NCBI RefSeq assembly: GCF_900099895.1
Contig: NZ_FNDY01000019.1
Location: forward strand, 16,521-80,520
Length of the DNA: 64,000 nt
Direction: 5' to 3'
DNA from: Paenibacillus naphthalenovorans
Lineage (GTDB): Bacteria > Bacillota > Bacilli > Paenibacillales > NBRC-103111
Part shown: piece after piece, positions 60,663 to 64,000 of the stretch
Position numbering within the stretch: position 1 is the stretch's first letter
How the letters are laid out: the number at the start of each line of letters is the position of its first letter
The notes under the pieces: model-generated
What the model was told of the DNA's origin: nothing
Databases searched by the model: none
Seen by the model: the letters and a program-made list of their open reading frames with translations, nothing else
Made by a program: the position numbers and the translations under genes

Positions 60663-62156
60663 ATGAGTGTGCAAATAAACGCGCAAAGCTTTCCTTGGTT
60701 GGAATTCATCGAGCACGGTGAACAACTGAAGATGTACATTAACGGACAATGGGTCGAGGGCCGGTCCGGAGAATGGGAGCCAGTCGAAGACCCTTCTTCG
60801 AAAAATGTGATTGCCTACGTTTCGAAAGGGGGCGCTCAAGAAGCGGAGCGAGCGGTTGAAGCCGCTCAGGCCGCATTCGGCAGCTGGTCGATGGTCAGCG
60901 CGAGGGAACGCTCGAAATATTTATACCGGTTAGCCAATTTATTGAGGGAGCACGCTTTACCGTTGGCCTCTCTGTTGACCGCCGAATCGGGCAAGGTATT
61001 GAAGGAAGCGATGGAGGAAATCCGTTCGGCCTCCGCTTACGTAAGCTGGTATTCGGAGGAAGCCAAGCGCATTAACGGAACCGTGGTTTCGCCTGCGAAT
61101 CGGAATAACCGGATTTTCGTGCTGCAACGACCCGTGGGTGTCGTCGTGTCCATCTGTCCCTTCAATTTCCCTTTTGGCATTCTGGCGAGAAAATTGGCCG
61201 CCTCTGTCGCCGCAGGGTGCACGTTTACAGCCAAGCCCGCTCCGGAAACGCCGTTAACGGCATTGATGCTCGCCCGTCTTGTGGAAAAAGCCGGTTTTCC
61301 CCAAGGGGTCGTGAACATCATTACCGGAGATGCGGCGGCCATTGGAAAGGTGTTCTGCGAGCATCCCGCCGTCCGGAAAATCACCTTCACCGGATCCACT
61401 CAGGTCGGACGTCTGCTCACTGCACAAGCGGGACAGCATTTAAAGCAGACGCATATGGAGCTTGGAGGCAATTCCCCGTGCATTATTTTTCCGGATGCGG
61501 ACCAGGAGAGAGCCGTAAAGACCCTGCAGTATGCCAAATTCAGAAATACCGGCCAGGTTTGCGGGTCTCCTAACCGTATTTACGTACATGAATCCATAGC
61601 GGAAGAGTTTATTGACCGGTTTTATCGGCAAATCGATACCTTGAAAGTGGGACCGGGGCATCATAAGGAAGCCCATATCGGTCCGCTCATTCATCAAAGA
61701 GCGATTGAAAAGGTGGACCGGCTGGTCAAAAGTGCCGTGGCTCAAGGAGCGGAGGCTCAAGTGTGCGGCAAGATGGTAGACGGTGTGGATTCGGACTCAG
61801 GCTATTACTACCTGCCTGTGATGATCAGAGGAGCTCAGGATCATATGGATATTTGCCGGGAAGAGACCTTTGGTCCGGTAGCGACTTTTCTTACGTTCAA
61901 GGAAGAGGATGAGGTCGTATCGCGTGCCGTCGCGACGCCTTACGGACTTGCAGGTTTTGTCTACACGAAGGATGTCTCCAGAGTGCTCACCATTTCCGAA
62001 AAGCTGGAGGTCGGCAACGTAGGCGTGAACGGAGCCGTTTCGGCCAATATTGAATCTCCTTTCGGAGGAGTTAAAGAAAGCGGATGGGGGCGTGAGGGGG
62101 GGAAAGAGGGGCTATACGATTTTCTGGAAACCGTCACCGTTTCGATCCAAGTGTAG
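60663..62156 (+). CDS. Aldehyde dehydrogenase, candidate stand-alone PaaZ dehydrogenase
   Basis: A 497-residue enzyme. FTGSTQVG (242-249), Glu266 (MELGGNSP) and nucleophile Cys300 (NTGQVCGSPNR) are present. ATG 60663 has GGGAGAGGT upstream; an in-frame start at 60624 overlapping paaJ has none. E. coli PaaZ fuses an aldehyde dehydrogenase that oxidises the ring-opened semialdehyde to a MaoC hydrolase; here the same two activities would be encoded by this gene and by 53740. The sequence also resembles general succinate-semialdehyde-type dehydrogenases, so the exact substrate is inferred. Confidence 0.9.
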   Translation: MSVQINAQSFPWLEFIEHGEQLKMYINGQWVEGRSGEWEPVEDPSSKNVIAYVSKGGAQEAERAVEAAQAAFGSWSMVSARERSKYLYRLANLLREHALPLASLLTAESGKVLKEAMEEIRSASAYVSWYSEEAKRINGTVVSPANRNNRIFVLQRPVGVVVSICPFNFPFGILARKLAASVAAGCTFTAKPAPETPLTALMLARLVEKAGFPQGVVNIITGDAAAIGKVFCEHPAVRKITFTGSTQVGRLLTAQAGQHLKQTHMELGGNSPCIIFPDADQERAVKTLQYAKFRNTGQVCGSPNRIYVHESIAEEFIDRFYRQIDTLKVGPGHHKEAHIGPLIHQRAIEKVDRLVKSAVAQGAEAQVCGKMVDGVDSDSGYYYLPVMIRGAQDHMDICREETFGPVATFLTFKEEDEVVSRAVATPYGLAGFVYTKDVSRVLTISEKLEVGNVGVNGAVSANIESPFGGVKESGWGREGGKEGLYDFLETVTVSIQV

Positions 62157-62209
62157 CGGTACGATGACCTGAGAGAGATCAGTAAAAGGTTGGAGGTGAA
62201 CGATGGAAA

Positions 62210-62995
62210 ATGGAGGAGTCGCTCGTTTTGCTGGATAAACGGGAGCATTTGGCGGTCATTACCTTGAATCGGGCGGAAAGGCTGAACTGCTTTGACTATC
62301 GGATGCTGGTGCAATTGGAGCAAGCGGTCAGCGGCATTCGAATGGATAACGACGTCTATGCGGTTATTATTACGGGTGCTGGTGATAAAGCCTTCAGTGC
62401 GGGAGCGGATTTGAAAGAAAGGCAAACGCTTACCGAGCAGGAGGTTCGCCGGAATGTGATGAAAATCCGCGATGTGTTCACGATGATTGAAGAGCTGCCC
62501 CAACCGACGATTGCCGCGATGAACGGACATGCGCTCGGCGGCGGTTTGGAATTGGCGCTGTCCTGCGATTTTCGTTATGCGGTCCAGGGGGCGCTTATCG
62601 GTTTAACGGAGGTCAGCTGGGCGATCGTTCCCGGAGGCGGCGGAACCCAGCGGCTGCCTCGGCTGATCGGGATGGCCCGAGCGAAAGAGCTAATTTTTAC
62701 GGCAAGGCGGATTACCGCCGGGGAAGCATTGGCCTTGGGCATGTTGAATGGCGTAGCCGGGGAAGGGGAGGACGTGATGCGCCCCGCGCTGAATTTAGCG
62801 GACGAAATCATGAAGAACGGTCCGCTGGCGGTAAGGCAGGCCAAGTATGCGATTCAATATGGAAGCGAGGCTGACTTGAAGACCGGCCTGCGTATCGAAT
62901 CTCAAGCTTATGAGGCCATCATTCCAACAGCCGACCGCATAGAAGCGCTGGCTGCTTTCAAGGAGAAGCGGGCGCCCCGGTTTGTAGGCAGGTGA
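62210..62995 (+). CDS. Enoyl-CoA hydratase/isomerase family protein, PaaF-like
   Basis: A 261-residue crotonase. Both catalytic glutamates of true hydratases are present: Glu114 (GGGLELALSCD) and Glu134 (GLTEVSWAIVPGGGG). This favours PaaF (2,3-dehydroadipyl-CoA hydratase) over the PaaG isomerase, which lacks the pair. The ribosome-binding site GGAGGTG is better spaced for ATG 62203, but that frame stops after 11 codons; ATG 62210 is 13 bases from the GGAGG. One G too many near 62213 would explain it. The start is therefore uncertain. Confidence 0.9.
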   Translation: MEESLVLLDKREHLAVITLNRAERLNCFDYRMLVQLEQAVSGIRMDNDVYAVIITGAGDKAFSAGADLKERQTLTEQEVRRNVMKIRDVFTMIEELPQPTIAAMNGHALGGGLELALSCDFRYAVQGALIGLTEVSWAIVPGGGGTQRLPRLIGMARAKELIFTARRITAGEALALGMLNGVAGEGEDVMRPALNLADEIMKNGPLAVRQAKYAIQYGSEADLKTGLRIESQAYEAIIPTADRIEALAAFKEKRAPRFVGR

Positions 62996-63003
62996 TCAGC
63001 AGG

Positions 63004-63279
63004 AGAATAGTGAAAGCCGGTAAAGTCAAGATATTGGCCGTTTCGTCTTCCCAAAGAAGCTCTTACTTCCCCGATGTTCCAACTGCTGAAGAGCAAGGCA
63101 TAACCGGTCTCACTACGAAGTGGTGGACAGGTGTTTCTGTACCGGTCGGGACACCGGCAGAGATGTGAAGAAATGGGAGGAAGCCTTCATACATGAATAC
63201 CGCTGATTTCAATCAAGCGATACAAAAGGAAGGCCATTATTATACCGATCTGGCGACAAAGCTTGGAATCAGAAAGTAG
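63004..63279 (+). pseudogene. Remnant of a TctC/Bug-family solute-binding protein
   Basis: The plus strand from about 63004 encodes the C-terminal third of a tripartite tricarboxylate transporter binding protein: VKAGKVKILAVSSSQRSSYF, PDVPTAEEQGITG, TKWWTGVSVPVGTPAEM, then a stop. A shifted frame resumes with DVKKWEEAFIHE and another with NTADFNQAIQKEGHYYTDLA, ending at TAG 63279. The N-terminal part is missing and the frame is broken at least twice. No TctA or TctB gene is near. It is a decayed transporter fragment between the paa genes and the rRNA operon. Confidence 0.8.
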
Positions 63280-63339
63280 ACATTGGACTCGAATGCCGGG
63301 TAAACCCCGGACGAACCAAACCAAATACAGGATACGGCG

Positions 63340-63374
63340 GTCGTTCCCGGTTCTTCAACGGAGAATGACCGCTG
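63340..63374 (+). terminator. Hairpin downstream of the phenylacetate cluster
   Basis: GCGGTCGTTC (about 63340-63349) pairs with GAATGACCGC with one G-T wobble. There is no U-run, so terminator activity is uncertain. Confidence 0.4.
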
Positions 63375-63403
63375 AGTCCATTCCGGATTGAACAATATTC
63401 CGC

Positions 63404-63432
63404 TTGCGTTTTGTTAATAGATATGATAAATT
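63404..63432 (+). promoter_or_regulatory. rRNA promoter P1
   Basis: TTGCGT (63404-63409) and TAAATT (63427-63432) with a 17-base spacer, first of three similar elements before 16S rRNA. Confidence 0.65.
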
Positions 63433-63523
63433 ACTAATCCTGAGCTGCTGCGAGGCAGACAGGGTACAAGTCAGACGGTTTCTCTGAGCTTGCGGATGAT
63501 CCCAAGCACGGAAACCAAAAGAC

Positions 63524-63552
63524 TTGCAAAACGAAATCGAATATGATAGATT
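63524..63552 (+). promoter_or_regulatory. rRNA promoter P2
   Basis: TTGCAA (63524-63529) and TAGATT (63547-63552), 17-base spacer, 120 bases after P1. The -10 surroundings ATATGATA-ATT are shared with P1. Confidence 0.68.
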
Positions 63553-63635
63553 ATTAAACCGTGACTCCGAAAATACTGCAACTGAATCAGCGTCTGGACG
63601 AAAGGATTCGTTCCTCAGTCTGGATAAAAAAACAG

Positions 63636-63665
63636 TTGCCAAACGGTACGGAGTTATGGTAGATT
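63636..63665 (+). promoter_or_regulatory. rRNA promoter P3
   Basis: TTGCCA (63636-63641) and TAGATT (63660-63665), 18-base spacer, 112 bases after P2, about 150 bases upstream of the mature 16S 5' end. Confidence 0.68.
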
Positions 63666-63715
63666 GATTTTCCGGCCGCATGAGACAAGCGGATCGGTGA
63701 AACCATAAAGTAATT

Positions 63716-63733
63716 GCCCTTTGAAAACTGAAC
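63716..63733 (+). promoter_or_regulatory. rRNA leader boxA-like antitermination element
   Basis: TGCCCTTTGAAAACTGAA resembles the Bacillus boxA sequence TGCTCTTTGAAAACT found in rRNA leaders, and lies about 80 bases before the 16S start. Confidence 0.65.
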
Positions 63734-63810
63734 AACGAGTGAGTGCGAAGTCTCGTCAAGAGATTTCAAAACAAGTCAGTAACGAATTGAGCAATCAATT
63801 TTCTCTAAAC

Positions 63811-64000
63811 TTTATTGGAGAGTTTGATCCTGGCTCAGGACGAACGCTGGCGGCGTGCCTAATACATGCAAGTCGAGCGCTGGGGGTGCTCCCTTACGGG
63901 AGCCCCCTGGAGCGGCGGACGGGTGAGTAACACGTAGGCAACCTGCCTGTAAGACCGGGATAACTACCGGAAACGGTAGCTAAGACCGGATAGGTGGTTT
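63811..64000 (+). rRNA. rrs: 16S ribosomal RNA (5' end, cut by window edge)
   Basis: The conserved start GAGAGTTTGATCCTGGCTC is followed by GACGAACGCTGGCGGCGTGC, CTAATACATGCAAGTCGAGC and GCGGACGGGTGAGTAACACG. The helix containing GGGGGTGCTCCC and the V2-region text GACCGGGATAACTACCGG fit Paenibacillaceae. The gene runs off the right edge after about 190 bases. Confidence 0.98.

Noticed and set aside
63721..63930. 69-codon ORF running into the 16S gene
   Set aside because: It overlaps conserved rRNA leader and 16S sequence, so it is a chance frame.
1..64000. CRISPR array, tRNA genes or prophage
   Set aside because: No regularly spaced repeats, no cloverleaf-like tRNA sequence and no phage structural genes were noticed; the only mobile element trace is the IS1182 remnant.

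Overview
The window looks like chromosomal DNA of a Gram-positive spore-former, most likely family Paenibacillaceae. The evidence is a Bacilli-type 16S rRNA start at the right edge, strong GGAGG ribosome-binding sites, SLH-domain secreted proteins, a CIRCE heat-shock operator, CcpA-type cre sites, lipobox lipoproteins and a glnQHMP-glnKL block as in Bacillus. No whole-genome comparison was possible, so the genus is not claimed.

Layout. (1) 1-9074: a catabolic cluster bounded by two IclR regulators. It holds a ThDP-dependent enzyme, a TRAP transporter (DctQ, DctM, DctP), a ketopantoate-reductase-family dehydrogenase and an aromatic-type aldehyde dehydrogenase. The gene set fits import and oxidation of a 2-hydroxy acid, possibly mandelate-like, to a carboxylate. 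(2) 9379-16598: htpG under a perfect CIRCE operator, then a type III restriction-modification system (mod, res). (3) 16647-25391: a Btr-like AraC regulator and an SLH-domain protein, both behind Fur boxes; a second SLH protein; a decayed IS1182-family transposase. (4) 25410-38086: a thioesterase coupled to a radical SAM/SPASM protein, a YbhE-type lactonase, the glutamine transport and two-component block, speD, acsA with a cre site, and a chemotaxis receptor. (5) 38098-46792: a gentisate operon (FAD hydroxylase, gentisate dioxygenase, DinB-fold protein, fumarylpyruvate hydrolase, YciI-like protein) divergent from a second TRAP transporter and an IclR regulator. The two promoters carry nearly identical operators in opposite orientation. 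(6) 46918-62995: a branched-chain-type ABC importer followed by a phenylacetate cluster: CoA ligase, small protein, thioesterase, MaoC, TetR, SCP-x-type thiolase, paaABCD, paaH, paaJ, aldehyde dehydrogenase, enoyl-CoA hydratase. (7) 63004-64000: a TctC-family pseudogene, three tandem rRNA promoters and the start of 16S rRNA.

How it works together. Regions 1, 5 and 6 form an aromatic and organic-acid degradation island with three uptake systems (two TRAP, one ABC) and at least five local regulators (three IclR, one TetR, and probable CcpA control). Phenylacetyl-CoA is oxidised by PaaABC(D). PaaZ appears to be split into a free MaoC hydrolase and a free aldehyde dehydrogenase, while PaaE and PaaG are not seen. 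In the gentisate branch the ring-cleavage product is probably isomerised by a DinB-fold, possibly bacillithiol-dependent, enzyme.
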